Source: Nitrospirota bacterium (GTDB taxonomy: Bacteria > Nitrospirota > Thermodesulfovibrionia > UBA6902). From it: 43,697 nucleotides of DNA. A model generated the notes under the pieces. It searched no databases, was not told where the DNA came from, and saw only the letters and a list, made by a program, of their open reading frames with translations. The DNA is taken from assembly GCA_016207885.1 (NCBI GenBank), contig JACQZE010000011.1, positions 1 to 43,697 of the forward strand. The letters run 5' to 3'. Shown here piece after piece: positions 16,671-25,765 of the stretch (position 1 is its first letter; the number at the start of each line of letters is the position of its first letter). A program made the translations under genes and the position numbers.

Positions 16671-16991
16671 TTATTTATTTGTAACGGTAATTGATTGCGC
16701 CGTATTGCTGTCTCCTGCTTCTTTATAGCTGGCGGTAACCTTGTCTCCGACCTTTATATCGCCGATTGACGCGCCTTCATTACATTGGGCGACCTTTGTT
16801 TTAGCGTCAGTATTTAGAATGATCAATGCGTCTTTCTTTTTTACCGTAACAGTGTTGTTAGCTGCATTGACTTCTGAAACACTTCCGGTGATCTGCTTTG
16901 CCGCGGAAGCCGATTTGTCAGAAGCATTGACTGAAGCTGTAAAAAACATTATTACAACCACTGTGATGAGTGCTGCCGTTAACTTTTTCAT
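16671..16991 (-). CDS. Small exported protein, DUF5666-like
   Basis: 106 residues. A signal peptide ends about residue 23 (ASVNASDK). The mature part is a small beta-barrel type domain with ITGSVSEVNAANNTVTVK, an acidic strand pair, and DIKVGDKVTASYK, as in DUF5666/OB-like periplasmic proteins. A strong GGAGGT site precedes the ATG. Function is not known; similar proteins are often single small periplasmic factors. Confidence 0.75.
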   Translation of the reverse strand: MKKLTAALITVVVIMFFTASVNASDKSASAAKQITGSVSEVNAANNTVTVKKKDALIILNTDAKTKVAQCNEGASIGDIKVGDKVTASYKEAGDSNTAQSITVTNK

Positions 16992-17066
16992 GCTGTGTTA
17001 CCTCCATATGATTTTATGTTTGTTCGTCTTAAAGACGAATGAAGTCAGAATTAATCGAATGCAAGT

Positions 17067-17651
17067 TCACTTCCTTTTTATGATTAGATATATTGATCTC
17101 CTTTTTAACCCGAATAATGTTGCGATCCCGCTGAAAAACAAAACTGCTGAAGAAGGTTCAGGTGCCATTGAAGGTATAGAGTCGCCATCCCGCACTGCCC
17201 AGGCATATCGGTTCAACGCTTTACCACTTGTCCCCTGAGTGCCGTATTTGAAGCTGTAACGCCATGCCTGAGAAGGGTCTTGAACATACTCAGTTGACGA
17301 CCAGTACATGAATGGCCTTACGTTTATAAAAGCTCCCGGAGAATCTGATGTAATACCATCTGATACGTATAAATGTCCCATCTCGCTGCCTGAACAACCG
17401 GAACCTGAACAACTGTCCGAATCAGGAAGTCTCCAGTCGTCAAAGCTTTGGAAGATAAGGCCTGCAGCCCAGGTGTTGGCCTCATCCCAGGTCAATGTTC
17501 GGCCTGAATAATTTGCATCCTGCAGCCAGGTTATATTAAGCGCATCATCGTAAATTAAGCCGTTCCCCCTGTCTCTAAGAGCTGCTTCAGATGAAACGGC
17601 AATGAACAGGAATGCTGCTGTCACAAATATAAATGAACTAATTGTCTGCAT
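17067..17651 (-). CDS. DUF1566 protein with PEP-CTERM sorting signal
   Basis: 194 residues. Signal peptide about 1-23. The central part is a DUF1566 (Lcl C-terminal-like) domain: DDALNITWLQDANY, LTWDEANTWAAGL, DDWRLPDSDSC, YWSSTEY and the closing YAWAVRDGD. The last 30 residues are a PEP-CTERM signal: PEPSSAVLFFSGIATLFGL followed by KRR. Such proteins are cut and anchored or released by an exosortase, linked to exopolysaccharide producers. No exosortase gene is in the window, so it must lie elsewhere if the signal is used. Confidence 0.88.
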   Translation of the reverse strand: MQTISSFIFVTAAFLFIAVSSEAALRDRGNGLIYDDALNITWLQDANYSGRTLTWDEANTWAAGLIFQSFDDWRLPDSDSCSGSGCSGSEMGHLYVSDGITSDSPGAFINVRPFMYWSSTEYVQDPSQAWRYSFKYGTQGTSGKALNRYAWAVRDGDSIPSMAPEPSSAVLFFSGIATLFGLKRRSIYLIIKRK

Positions 17652-17684
17652 GATATTTCCTGGTTTTATTAGCCGGTTCTTGGT

Positions 17685-19337
17685 TCATTCTTTATTTAAT
17701 AGTTTTTTTGACAGGGAGTAACCGGTCATTGCGTTAATATTAGCAGTAAGCTCTTCAAGTCTAAGGTTCTTTTCCATCTTCTCCCATACCAATGCAGGAG
17801 GATAAAGCAGTATTTCAATCTGGAGCCTGCGTCTTTCGTAATATAGCCTTGTTACATCGTTCAGTACATCATCTCTAAGCTGGGTCATCAATCTTGATCT
17901 CGTATCTATAGATGTTTGGTCGTTGTTCCATATCAGATCCCCTAATTCCCAGGTCATTGAGATCGACCACCCGTCGTCTTTTCCATCTGTGACATCATCG
18001 TCTTTGTACTTCTCAGTGGATGTGCTGTAAAAATATGTGCTGCTCTGCCAGTTTTGCCCTGTGCCATAATCTATTTTCAGATCAGGGAGCCAGGCTTTTT
18101 TTGCAGCAGCGGAACTCCATTCCGTTATCTTATCCGGATTTACCCCGGCATATTGGATTGCTGCTTTCTGAACCTCTTCTATGTCCGGCTCATTGTCAAA
18201 ATAAGAAAGAAAGTTATCTGAGGTAAGATTTTTATCCTCATAAAACAAGTGTGCTTGTTTGCGTATGGTCTTATATACACCCTTATCAGTGGCTGCCCAT
18301 AATGTCATGTAATCATTAGGGGAAGACGGGACAATCGCCAGATGATTTATAACAGTAGCCTTGATCCCTTTGTAAAGTTCTTCCCATCTGTCGGATTTTT
18401 TTGAGTATTGGAATACTCCTCTGCCAGTAGCAGAATAAATGATGTCTGCATCATAAGGGTCAATGATAATGTGGTTAATGTCTTCGCTTAATAGTCCAAA
18501 TTTGCTAACATCGCTCCAAGTTTCTTCTTTATCATCGCTCTTCAGCAAGCCTTTTGAAGTGACAATATAGATCACATTTCTTTCATTAATGCTAAGTGCT
18601 ACTGATTTAATCAATCTTGAATATAGAATATCTATCTCAATTGCATCGTCCTGACCTGATAATTCAAATTCGCCGCTGCTTTTTTCTGTGTAATAGCCGG
18701 TTCTGTAAATCAAATCCCAGTTTATGCCGCTGTCTTCACTTCTGTATAGGTCATTCCCTGATACGGCATATATGATATTTGGATCAATATTATGAATGGA
18801 GATGATTGATACGCCATTTCTGGATGGCAATGATACTATCTTCAACCAATCTTTCCCCTTATTATCAGTTCTGAAAAGGCCTGCTTCAGTCCCAATAAAC
18901 ATGATCTCATCATTGTCCGGATGGACGGCAACAGCTAAGACAGAATTTTCGAGAGTTCCGCCTCCTGTAAATAAGGTTTCCCAACTGTAACCTTCATTTT
19001 TGCTTCTATAAAGTCCATTATTTGTTCCTATATAAATGATCTGCGGATCTGCAGCGGATAGCGTGACAGAATTTATAGTATTGCCTGTACCTTTAAACGA
19101 TAATATCTCTTTCCAACTCAACCCGTTGTCATGAGTTATGTAAATGGAATCATATGAACTGACAATGACTTTATTTGGATTGCCCGGCGCTATCAATATA
19201 TTCAGCAGCTCGGTGTCGTTAATTCCATAACTTGAATATTCCCATATTACATCAGAGGTTATATCATCTCCAAAGCTTATCGGAGGTGATATAAATATGA
19301 CAATAGATAAGAAAATTGAAAATATTATGTTAGCCAT
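17685..19337 (-). CDS. Exported beta-propeller protein with TolC-like C-terminus
   Basis: 550 residues. A signal peptide (about 1-22) is followed by repeated BNR/VPS10-type blades to about residue 360, each with a variant of D-P-x-I-I-Y-x-G-T-x-x-G-L-Y-R-S-x-x-x-G-x-x-W. The C-terminal 150 residues change character: KAWLPDLKIDYG, a beta stretch with WSISMTWELGDL, a long helix around LNDVTRLYYERRRLQIE, and LRLEELTANINAMTGY. That tail resembles the last part of outer-membrane channel (TolC/OEP) proteins. An outer-membrane role is inference. There is no clear ribosome site. Confidence 0.75.
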   Translation of the reverse strand: MANIIFSIFLSIVIFISPPISFGDDITSDVIWEYSSYGINDTELLNILIAPGNPNKVIVSSYDSIYITHDNGLSWKEILSFKGTGNTINSVTLSAADPQIIYIGTNNGLYRSKNEGYSWETLFTGGGTLENSVLAVAVHPDNDEIMFIGTEAGLFRTDNKGKDWLKIVSLPSRNGVSIISIHNIDPNIIYAVSGNDLYRSEDSGINWDLIYRTGYYTEKSSGEFELSGQDDAIEIDILYSRLIKSVALSINERNVIYIVTSKGLLKSDDKEETWSDVSKFGLLSEDINHIIIDPYDADIIYSATGRGVFQYSKKSDRWEELYKGIKATVINHLAIVPSSPNDYMTLWAATDKGVYKTIRKQAHLFYEDKNLTSDNFLSYFDNEPDIEEVQKAAIQYAGVNPDKITEWSSAAAKKAWLPDLKIDYGTGQNWQSSTYFYSTSTEKYKDDDVTDGKDDGWSISMTWELGDLIWNNDQTSIDTRSRLMTQLRDDVLNDVTRLYYERRRLQIEILLYPPALVWEKMEKNLRLEELTANINAMTGYSLSKKLLNKE

Positions 19338-19441
19338 ATAGTAATAAATTCACACTTTATTCACAAAAAAAACATACAATTTACACAAAGCATATTTGAC
19401 TGCCTGATTGAATAGAACTAACATTTAACTTATAAAACAGC

Positions 19442-19477
19442 CGGTGAGAGGCGATAAATTGACACTCTCACCGTTTT
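19442..19477. terminator. Hairpin, possible terminator
   Basis: CGGTGAGAG pairs with CTCTCACCG (nine pairs) around a 14-base loop, followed by four T on the plus strand and a T-rich stretch on the minus strand a few bases beyond the arm. It may end the leftward HTH gene at 19558-19758; no plus-strand gene lies upstream of it. Confidence 0.45.
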
Positions 19478-19557
19478 GAAAAGAAACATCATAGACAATT
19501 CGAGTTGATATGATGCTTCTTACAAGGTATTAAAGTGATTATTAAAACGGATACTAA

Positions 19558-19758
19558 TCATGCAGCCTTTTCGCTGTCAGGCCACAGTTCTTCCACTTTT
19601 TTACCTAATTCTTTAGCTATCGCCCATTTAATGCGCTTTGATTCGCAGGAGCCTTTTATGACATTGCAAACTGCAACATTTGACACCCCTAGTTTTCTTG
19701 CTATGTCTGCCTGTTTTATATCTTTCTGGATTAGTAGAATTTTTATTACTTTTTTCAT
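19558..19758 (-). CDS. Small HTH DNA-binding protein (Ner-like)
   Basis: 66 residues if started at the ATG at 19758 (GGA site four bases upstream); an ATG at 19782 would add eight. It contains one helix-turn-helix: KQADIARKLGVSNVAVCNVIKG, followed by SKRIKWAIAKELGKKVEELWPD. The shape matches Ner/Nlp-type phage regulators. It is divergent from an S24-type repressor gene across 85 bases that hold a palindrome, the arrangement of a phage decision switch. Confidence 0.75.
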   Translation of the reverse strand: MKKVIKILLIQKDIKQADIARKLGVSNVAVCNVIKGSCESKRIKWAIAKELGKKVEELWPDSEKAA

Positions 19759-19783
19759 GATTCCATTAACCTTAATTAACATA

Positions 19784-19823
19784 AATCATTTCAATGAAGT
19801 GATTATAATCGCATAGATATAAT
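19784..19823 (+). promoter_or_regulatory. Operator palindrome and -10 box of the divergent regulators
   Basis: AATCATTTCA-A-TGAAGTGATT (19784-19804) is a 21-base imperfect palindrome with one mismatched pair. TATAAT lies at 19818-19823, fourteen bases beyond it, so the palindrome covers the -35 zone of the rightward promoter. It is a natural binding site for one of the two flanking HTH proteins; which one is not decided by sequence. Confidence 0.55.
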
Positions 19824-19843
19824 TTGTCAAGGTAAATAATCAT

Positions 19844-20458
19844 ATGGGAAAAGATTTAGGTCAAAGAATAAAAATAGCACGTAAAGGGATGAAGCTTACA
19901 CAGGAGAAACTCGCCAAAAAATTGGGGATAGCTTATCCTACTCTGAACAAGTATGAAAATGGCCACAGAACTCCTGATGCGGAACTTCTGTCAAAAATTT
20001 CAACTATTCTTGATTGCGACCCCGGGTGGCTTTTATCCGGAGGAGAGTCGAATCTTGAGAACCTGCCTAAACCAAAAGGGGTATCTGTCTTCAGGACTCC
20101 TGTGCTTAACAAGATATCTGCTGATTTTCCCAGGGACGCTTCAAAGGAGACAGTAAGCTATATTTGTTTGGAGGATATCCCTGAGCACGCTTATTCTCTG
20201 ATCATGAAGGGAGAAAGCATGTCTCCAACAATGCGGGAAGGCGATTATATAATATTTTTGCCCAATGAGAAGATCCAGGATGGAGATATTGTTGTGGTTC
20301 TGAATGAATGGGGAGAATCCATACTGAAAAGGTACAGAAAAAAAGAAGAAGAAATCTATCTTATAAGTGATAACGCTGAATATCCTAAGATCACATTACA
20401 AAAAGAGTGCAGGATAGTCGGTAAAGTAGTCGGAGTTTTGAGAAGGATCAGGATTTAA
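19844..20458 (+). CDS. XRE/S24-type phage-like repressor
   Basis: 204 residues: an N-terminal XRE helix-turn-helix (about 5-60, LTQEKLAKKLGIAYPTLNKYENG) and a C-terminal LexA/CI-like S24 domain (about 105-200). The catalytic Ser is in MKGESMSPTMREGD and the Lys in GESILKRYRK. An obvious Ala-Gly cleavage site between the domains is not seen. Such proteins repress prophage or stress genes until RecA-stimulated self-cleavage. No other phage genes flank it, so it is a remnant or a domesticated switch. Confidence 0.88.
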   Translation: MGKDLGQRIKIARKGMKLTQEKLAKKLGIAYPTLNKYENGHRTPDAELLSKISTILDCDPGWLLSGGESNLENLPKPKGVSVFRTPVLNKISADFPRDASKETVSYICLEDIPEHAYSLIMKGESMSPTMREGDYIIFLPNEKIQDGDIVVVLNEWGESILKRYRKKEEEIYLISDNAEYPKITLQKECRIVGKVVGVLRRIRI

Positions 20459-20476
20459 TAATTTTACCGCACAAAA

Positions 20477-21358
20477 CTACATAACGATCTCTGTTCCGAT
20501 ACCTTCTTCTGTAAATATCTCTAACAAAAGCGCGTGAGGCAGCCGGCCGTCAATTATGTGTGTCTTTTTAACCCCGCCGTCCAGTGCAATCTGGCATGAC
20601 TGAGTTTTGGGAAGCATCCCTCCCTTGATGATCTTTTTGGAAACAAGTGATTTTATCTTCTTTTCATCCAAAGCAGAGATCAGCTTATTATTCTTGTCCA
20701 TTACACCCTCTGTGTCTGTAAGCAGAATCAGCTTTTCTGCCTTCAGAGCAGCTGCTATCATCCCTGCGACATAATCGGCATTGATATTTAGTGTCTCATT
20801 CTTATGTCCTGCGCTGATGGGCGCAATGACAGGTATGAAATTGTCCCTTTCCATGGATAAAAGTATCTTCGGGTTAACCATCTCAACCTCACCGACAAGC
20901 CCGATATCTATTATCTCTGAAACTCCAGTTTCAGGCGATATCTTTTTAATGATCTTCTTTTTTGCCTTAATGAGATTTCCGTCTTTTCCGCTTAAACCTA
21001 TCGCATTCCCGCCGTGACTGTTTATCAGAGTGACTATCTGCTTATTGATCAGCCCGCCTAACACCATCTCAACGATGTCAATGGTTTCTTCGTCAGTGAC
21101 CCGCTGCCCATGAATAAATGAGGGTTCCTTGCCCATCTTCTTCATGATACTGTTTATCTTCGGCCCGCCTCCATGAACAATGACAGTCCGTATGCCTATG
21201 AAGTTCATAAGAACTATATCCCGGGCAAACGCGTCCTTAAGCTTTTCATCCACCATAGCAGCGCCGCCGTACTTAATAACAAATGTCTTCCCGTAAAACT
21301 TTTTTATATACGGCAGGGATTCGATAAGAATATTTGCTTTATCAATAAGTTTTTTCAT
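20477..21358 (-). CDS. argB: Acetylglutamate kinase
   Basis: Phosphorylates N-acetylglutamate in arginine synthesis. The amino-acid kinase motifs are FVIKYGGAAM, VIVHGGGPKIN and LTDTEGV. The N-terminal helix (ANILIESLPYIKKFYGKT) is the type found in arginine-inhibited hexameric enzymes, so feedback control by arginine is likely, from family knowledge. 293 residues. Last gene of the leftward purH-purD-purE-trpC-argB run, 40 bases after trpC. Confidence 0.96.
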   Translation of the reverse strand: MKKLIDKANILIESLPYIKKFYGKTFVIKYGGAAMVDEKLKDAFARDIVLMNFIGIRTVIVHGGGPKINSIMKKMGKEPSFIHGQRVTDEETIDIVEMVLGGLINKQIVTLINSHGGNAIGLSGKDGNLIKAKKKIIKKISPETGVSEIIDIGLVGEVEMVNPKILLSMERDNFIPVIAPISAGHKNETLNINADYVAGMIAAALKAEKLILLTDTEGVMDKNNKLISALDEKKIKSLVSKKIIKGGMLPKTQSCQIALDGGVKKTHIIDGRLPHALLLEIFTEEGIGTEIVM

Positions 21359-21398
21359 AACATTCCCTCAGATTATGTTCATTATACCAAACATGCAT

Positions 21399-22190
21399 TT
21401 AAGATGTTTTCCCAAGAAGTTCTCTGATCTTTGCCCCTATATCCTGAGACTTCATAAAAGCAGAGCCTATAAGCATCGCATCCGCTTTGCTTCTTTCTAA
21501 AGATTCGACATCAGCCCTTGTCTCAATGCCGCTCTCGCTGACTGTGATCTTATCATCAGGAATATCTTTAAGAATATCAAAAGTAGTATTCAGGTCTATA
21601 TCCAATGTCTTTAAGTTTCTGTTATTTATGCCTATGATCTCAGAGTTACAATAAAGAGCAGCATCAAGTTCGTTAAAGTCATGCACCTCAACCAGGCAAT
21701 CCAAAGAAAGCTCTTTTGCCAATCCCATCAGGTCATGAAGCTGGGATCTTTCAAGCGCAGCAACTATAAGCAGTATTGCATCTGCGCCGTATGCCTTTGC
21801 CTCGTAGATCTGATAATCATCAAAAATAAAATCTTTTCTAAGCAGCGGCTTGTCTGTCTCTCCCCTGACGCTCTTCAGATAATCAATCTTTCCCTGAAAA
21901 TAACGTTCTTCAGTAAGCACTGAGATAGCTGCAACATTATTTTTGTCGTAAACAGAGACTATCTCATGAAGATTGAAATCTTCCCTTATGAGCCCTTTGG
22001 ACGGTGATGCCTTCTTGATCTCAGCTATCAGATTTACAGGGCCGCCTTTCTTCCGCTTAACAGCAGACCTGAAAGACCTTGTCTTGCTGATATCATTTGC
22101 AATGGCCTTAAGCTCTGACACAGGAATGGCGCGCTTTGCCGCCTTTAAATCCTCGGCCTTATATTGGATAATTTCTTTAAGTATGCTCAT
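21399..22190 (-). CDS. trpC: Indole-3-glycerol-phosphate synthase
   Basis: Closes the indole ring in tryptophan synthesis, a TIM-barrel enzyme of 263 residues. Conserved segments include LIAEIKKASPSKGLI (catalytic Lys), LLRKDFIFDDYQIYEAKAYG (as RKDF and the following Glu/Ala block), EVHD, GINNRNLKT and SESGI. No other trp gene is nearby. It is six bases downstream of purE, inside a purine run. Confidence 0.96.
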   Translation of the reverse strand: MSILKEIIQYKAEDLKAAKRAIPVSELKAIANDISKTRSFRSAVKRKKGGPVNLIAEIKKASPSKGLIREDFNLHEIVSVYDKNNVAAISVLTEERYFQGKIDYLKSVRGETDKPLLRKDFIFDDYQIYEAKAYGADAILLIVAALERSQLHDLMGLAKELSLDCLVEVHDFNELDAALYCNSEIIGINNRNLKTLDIDLNTTFDILKDIPDDKITVSESGIETRADVESLERSKADAMLIGSAFMKSQDIGAKIRELLGKTS

Positions 22191-22196
22191 TAAAAA

Positions 22197-22691
22197 TTAC
22201 TTTCTCTCAACCTTCTTTGCCTTCTCTAAAACCTCTTTGACCATCTTCTTTTTGTAAGCCTTAAGCGCTTTAGCCAGGCCGGCGTTATTAAACTGCATTA
22301 TCTGTGCCGCAAAGATGGCGGCGTTCGTTGCGCCTGCATTGCCTACCGCCATGGTAGCCACCGGAATGCCCGGAGGCATCTGGACAGTTGAGTAGAGGGC
22401 ATCAACGCCTTTAAGCGGTGAAGAGTCGATCGGCACACCAATGACAGGGAGAGTTGTATGAGCGGCTATGACACCTGCAAGATGCGCTGCGCTGCCTGCC
22501 CCTGCTATTATTACTTCTATGCCATTACCTTCTGCTTCAACAGCAAGTTTGACTGCACGCTCAGGAGTCCTGTGCGCAGATGCGACAGTCATATTAAAAG
22601 GTATCTTGAATTCCTTTAAGAGCTTGGCTGTCCTCTCCATTACCGGCAGGTCAGAATCACTTCCCATGATTATGAGTACTTTTGCTTTCAT
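22197..22691 (-). CDS. purE: N5-carboxyaminoimidazole ribonucleotide mutase
   Basis: Moves the carboxyl group of N5-CAIR to C4 in purine synthesis. The class I motifs GSDSDLPVM, ASAHRTPE and AGAGSAAHL are present. 164 residues with a Lys-rich tail. purK is not in the window, so the class assignment is by sequence only. Lies 17 bases after purD. Confidence 0.95.
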   Translation of the reverse strand: MKAKVLIIMGSDSDLPVMERTAKLLKEFKIPFNMTVASAHRTPERAVKLAVEAEGNGIEVIIAGAGSAAHLAGVIAAHTTLPVIGVPIDSSPLKGVDALYSTVQMPPGIPVATMAVGNAGATNAAIFAAQIMQFNNAGLAKALKAYKKKMVKEVLEKAKKVERK

Positions 22692-22708
22692 CTCTTCTCT
22701 CCTGTCTG

Positions 22709-23983
22709 TTATCTGTTTATCGCCTTATCGCCTATATCTTTCCTGTAGTGCATGCCTTCAAAATCAATTGCCTTTACCGCTCTGTAAGCGTTCTCTTTAG
22801 CAGTCTTTATATCACTGCCGAGCGCAGTCACTCCAAGCACCCTGCCACCTGATGTAATTATATCACCTTTATCATTGCGGCTGGTCCCGGAATGAAAGAC
22901 AAAGACGTCATCACGCCCCTTTAAAGAATCAAGGCCGTTTATCACCCTGCCCTTCACATATGAATCAGGATAACCCTCGGCAGAGAGCACCACGCATATG
23001 GATGTATCATCCTTCCAGGCAATATCTATCTCATTAAGCCTGCCCTGTGCGGTGGCCTTCATCAGATCGTAAAGATCTGTCTCAAGCCGCATAAGTATCG
23101 GCTGTGCCTCAGGGTCTCCGAAACGGCAGTTATACTCAAGCACATACGGCTTGCCGTCGCACACCATTATCCCGGCATACAGAACTCCCCTGTAATCAAT
23201 CTCCTCCCTAATGAGCCCTTCCATGAAAGGAGCCATCACTGTATCCATGATCTGCTTCTGAAGTTCTTCTGTAACTACAGGCGCGGGGCTGTACGCGCCC
23301 ATCCCGCCTGTATTGGGCCCTGTGTCATTATCAAATATTCTCTTGTGATCCTGTGAAGATGCAAGAGGAAGAATGTTTTTGCCGTCTATTAAGACCATGA
23401 AAGATGCCTCTTCACCTCTTAAACACTGTTCAATGATCACCCTGTTGCCTGCCTTGCCGAACTTCCTGTCAAAGATGATCATCTTTAACGCATCCATAGC
23501 TTCATTGACCGTCTCTGCGATGATCACGCCTTTGCCTGCGGCAAGCCCGTCCGCCTTTATAACCAGCGGTGCGCCTTTCAATCTTACATAATCTTCGGCC
23601 TCCGTCAGAGTTGTAAATGTCTTGTATTCAGCAGTCGGTATCCCGTACTTTAGCATGAAGTCCTTTGCAAAGACCTTGCTGCCCTCAAACTGTGACGCCT
23701 TTTTATTGGTGCCGAAGATCAGCCTTCCCTCTTTCTCAAATGCATCCACTATCCCTTTTGTCAGAGGGTCCTCAGGCCCTACAACTGTGAGGTCGATGCC
23801 TTCATATTTCGCAAAATTAAGAAGCGAGTCGATGTCATCAGCTTTTATATTTATACACTTCGCCTGCTGAGCTATCCCTGCATTGCCAGGGGCGCAGAAT
23901 ATCTTGTCCACTCTTGTGCTCTGTTTAAGCTTCCAGACAAGGGCGTGCTCCCTGCCTCCGCTTCCTACTACAAGAACCTTCAA
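22709..23983 (-). CDS. purD: Phosphoribosylamine--glycine ligase
   Basis: ATP-grasp ligase forming glycinamide ribonucleotide. It opens VLVVGSGGREHALVWKL, has the VGPEDPL block, the ATP-grasp loop KADGLAAGKGV, and the metal/nucleotide part YNCRFGDPEAQ. 424 residues is normal. Lies 27 bases after purH. Confidence 0.97.
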   Translation of the reverse strand: MKVLVVGSGGREHALVWKLKQSTRVDKIFCAPGNAGIAQQAKCINIKADDIDSLLNFAKYEGIDLTVVGPEDPLTKGIVDAFEKEGRLIFGTNKKASQFEGSKVFAKDFMLKYGIPTAEYKTFTTLTEAEDYVRLKGAPLVIKADGLAAGKGVIIAETVNEAMDALKMIIFDRKFGKAGNRVIIEQCLRGEEASFMVLIDGKNILPLASSQDHKRIFDNDTGPNTGGMGAYSPAPVVTEELQKQIMDTVMAPFMEGLIREEIDYRGVLYAGIMVCDGKPYVLEYNCRFGDPEAQPILMRLETDLYDLMKATAQGRLNEIDIAWKDDTSICVVLSAEGYPDSYVKGRVINGLDSLKGRDDVFVFHSGTSRNDKGDIITSGGRVLGVTALGSDIKTAKENAYRAVKAIDFEGMHYRKDIGDKAINR

Positions 23984-24010
23984 ATTATTTCCTCCTGAAT
24001 AGATAACATG

Positions 24011-25573
24011 TTAATGCCTGAAATGCCTCATGCCTGTAAATATCATCGCCACATTATGCTCGTCAGCCGCAGCAATGGTCTCGCTGTCCTTTATCGAACC
24101 GCCGGGCTGTATGATCGCGGTCGCGCCTGCCTGAGCTGCAACATCTATCCCGTCCCTTGCAGGGAAGAATGCGTCAGACGCGACAGCAGAACCTTTAAGC
24201 TGGATATTGTAATTGCCCGCCTTCATCACGGCAAGCCTTGCTGAGTCAACCCTGCTCGTCTGGCCGCAGCCGATGCCAAGCGTCCTGTCCTTTGATGCGT
24301 ATATTATCGCATTGGATTTCATGTGCTTGCAGACCCTCCATGCAAATGCCATTGCCGCATACTCTTCGTCAGTCGGCGCCCTCTTTGTGACGACCTTGCA
24401 GGATTTGAGCTCATTGATCATGCCGTTGTCCTTCTCCTGAAGAAGGAGCCCGCCCTGTATCTTTCTCATCTCAAAGCCCGTGACATCCTTTGATATGTCA
24501 AGCTCAAGAAGCCTGATATTCGGCTTTGTGCTTATCAGTTTCAATGCAGCATCATCAAAGCCCGGAGCTATAATAATCTCGATAAAGAGACTGAGTATCT
24601 CTTTTGCCGTTGCCTCGTCAACTTTTTTGTTCAGCGATATTACGCCTCCGAACGCAGAGACAGGGTCTGTCTCAAACGCCTTTCTGTATGCCTCGCTGAG
24701 CGTGTCAGCGGATGCAACGCCGCAGGGGTTGTTGTGCTTCACTATCACAGCGGTCGGCCTTTCATTGAACTCCTTTGCAAGGTCTATGACAGCGCTTGAA
24801 TCAAGGTAGTTGTTAAATGACATCTCCTTGCCCTGAAGTATCTTTGCGTCAACAAGCGAAAGCCCGCTGTAGAGCGGTTCCCTGTAAACAGCCGCCTTCT
24901 GGTGCGGGTTCTCACCGTATCTCACATCAGATATCTTTCTGTAGCTCTTATTGAAATTCTGCGGGAATGTCTCAGTTTGTTCGCCCTGGGTGTTAAGGTA
25001 ATTGGAGATGAGAGTGTCATACTGTGCTGTGTGCGAGAACACTTTCTTGGCAAGATAAAATTTTGTTTCATAACTCACCGCACCTCCGCCTGACTTCATC
25101 TCATCAAGAACCTTTGCATAATCAGCCGGATCAACAATAACAGCGACATCCCTGAAATTCTTTGAAGCCGCCCTTATCATTGTGGGCCCGCCGATGTCTA
25201 TATTCTCAATCGCGGTCTCAAGCGACACGCCGGGCTTTGACACCGTCTGCTCAAATGGATAGAGGTTGACAACGACCATGTCTATGGATGAGATGCCGTG
25301 CTTCTCGATCTCTTCCTTGTCCTTTGCATTATCCCTTCTCCAGAGCAGCCCGCCGTGTATCTTCGGATGGAGCGTCTTAAGCCTGCCGTCCATCATCTCA
25401 GGAAATCCTGTGTGCTCAGAGACATCCTTCACCTTTATCCCTGCGTCCTTTAAAGTCTTAGCCGTGCCGCCTGTTGAGAGTATCTCAACTCCGCGCGCGC
25501 TTAACTCCTTTGCAAATTCAACAATTCCATTCTTGTCCGAGACGCTTAAAAGCGCCCTCTTTATCGCTGCCAT
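24011..25573 (-). CDS. purH: Bifunctional AICAR transformylase / IMP cyclohydrolase
   Basis: Last two steps of IMP synthesis. The N-terminal MGS-like cyclohydrolase domain (about 1-145) opens [20 protein letters not shown] and has the STGGTA loop. The transformylase domain has the catalytic Lys-His pair in VKHNNPCG, then FGGVISLN, and ends [15 protein letters not shown]. 520 residues, full length. First gene of the leftward run; a palindrome-rich gap lies upstream. Confidence 0.97.
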   Translation of the reverse strand: MAAIKRALLSVSDKNGIVEFAKELSARGVEILSTGGTAKTLKDAGIKVKDVSEHTGFPEMMDGRLKTLHPKIHGGLLWRRDNAKDKEEIEKHGISSIDMVVVNLYPFEQTVSKPGVSLETAIENIDIGGPTMIRAASKNFRDVAVIVDPADYAKVLDEMKSGGGAVSYETKFYLAKKVFSHTAQYDTLISNYLNTQGEQTETFPQNFNKSYRKISDVRYGENPHQKAAVYREPLYSGLSLVDAKILQGKEMSFNNYLDSSAVIDLAKEFNERPTAVIVKHNNPCGVASADTLSEAYRKAFETDPVSAFGGVISLNKKVDEATAKEILSLFIEIIIAPGFDDAALKLISTKPNIRLLELDISKDVTGFEMRKIQGGLLLQEKDNGMINELKSCKVVTKRAPTDEEYAAMAFAWRVCKHMKSNAIIYASKDRTLGIGCGQTSRVDSARLAVMKAGNYNIQLKGSAVASDAFFPARDGIDVAAQAGATAIIQPGGSIKDSETIAAADEHNVAMIFTGMRHFRH

Positions 25574-25618
25574 TTCTCCTCCGTGTTTTTATTTATTTGA
25601 ATAAAATATATCTGGCAA

Positions 25619-25712
25619 TACACCCCTGCACCCCTCTTTTTAGAGGGGAAAAGATAAAGCAACCTTCTTTGGAGCAAAGCATCCCCTCTATCAAGAGGGG
25701 ATTAAGGGGTGT
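25619..25712. repeat. Paired C/G palindromes between radC and purH
   Basis: Two hairpins: CCCCTCTTTTTAGAGGGG (near 25631-25648) and CCCCTCTATCAAGAGGGG (near 25683-25700), flanked by inverted CACCCCT and AGGGGTG ends. This is the same repeat family as in mobA and yggS, here as a complete two-arm unit. Confidence 0.7.
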
Positions 25713-25765
25713 GTTTATTTTTTGTAAAGAAAATTCCATAGTTACCCGCTCACTACAAAAAGCCG

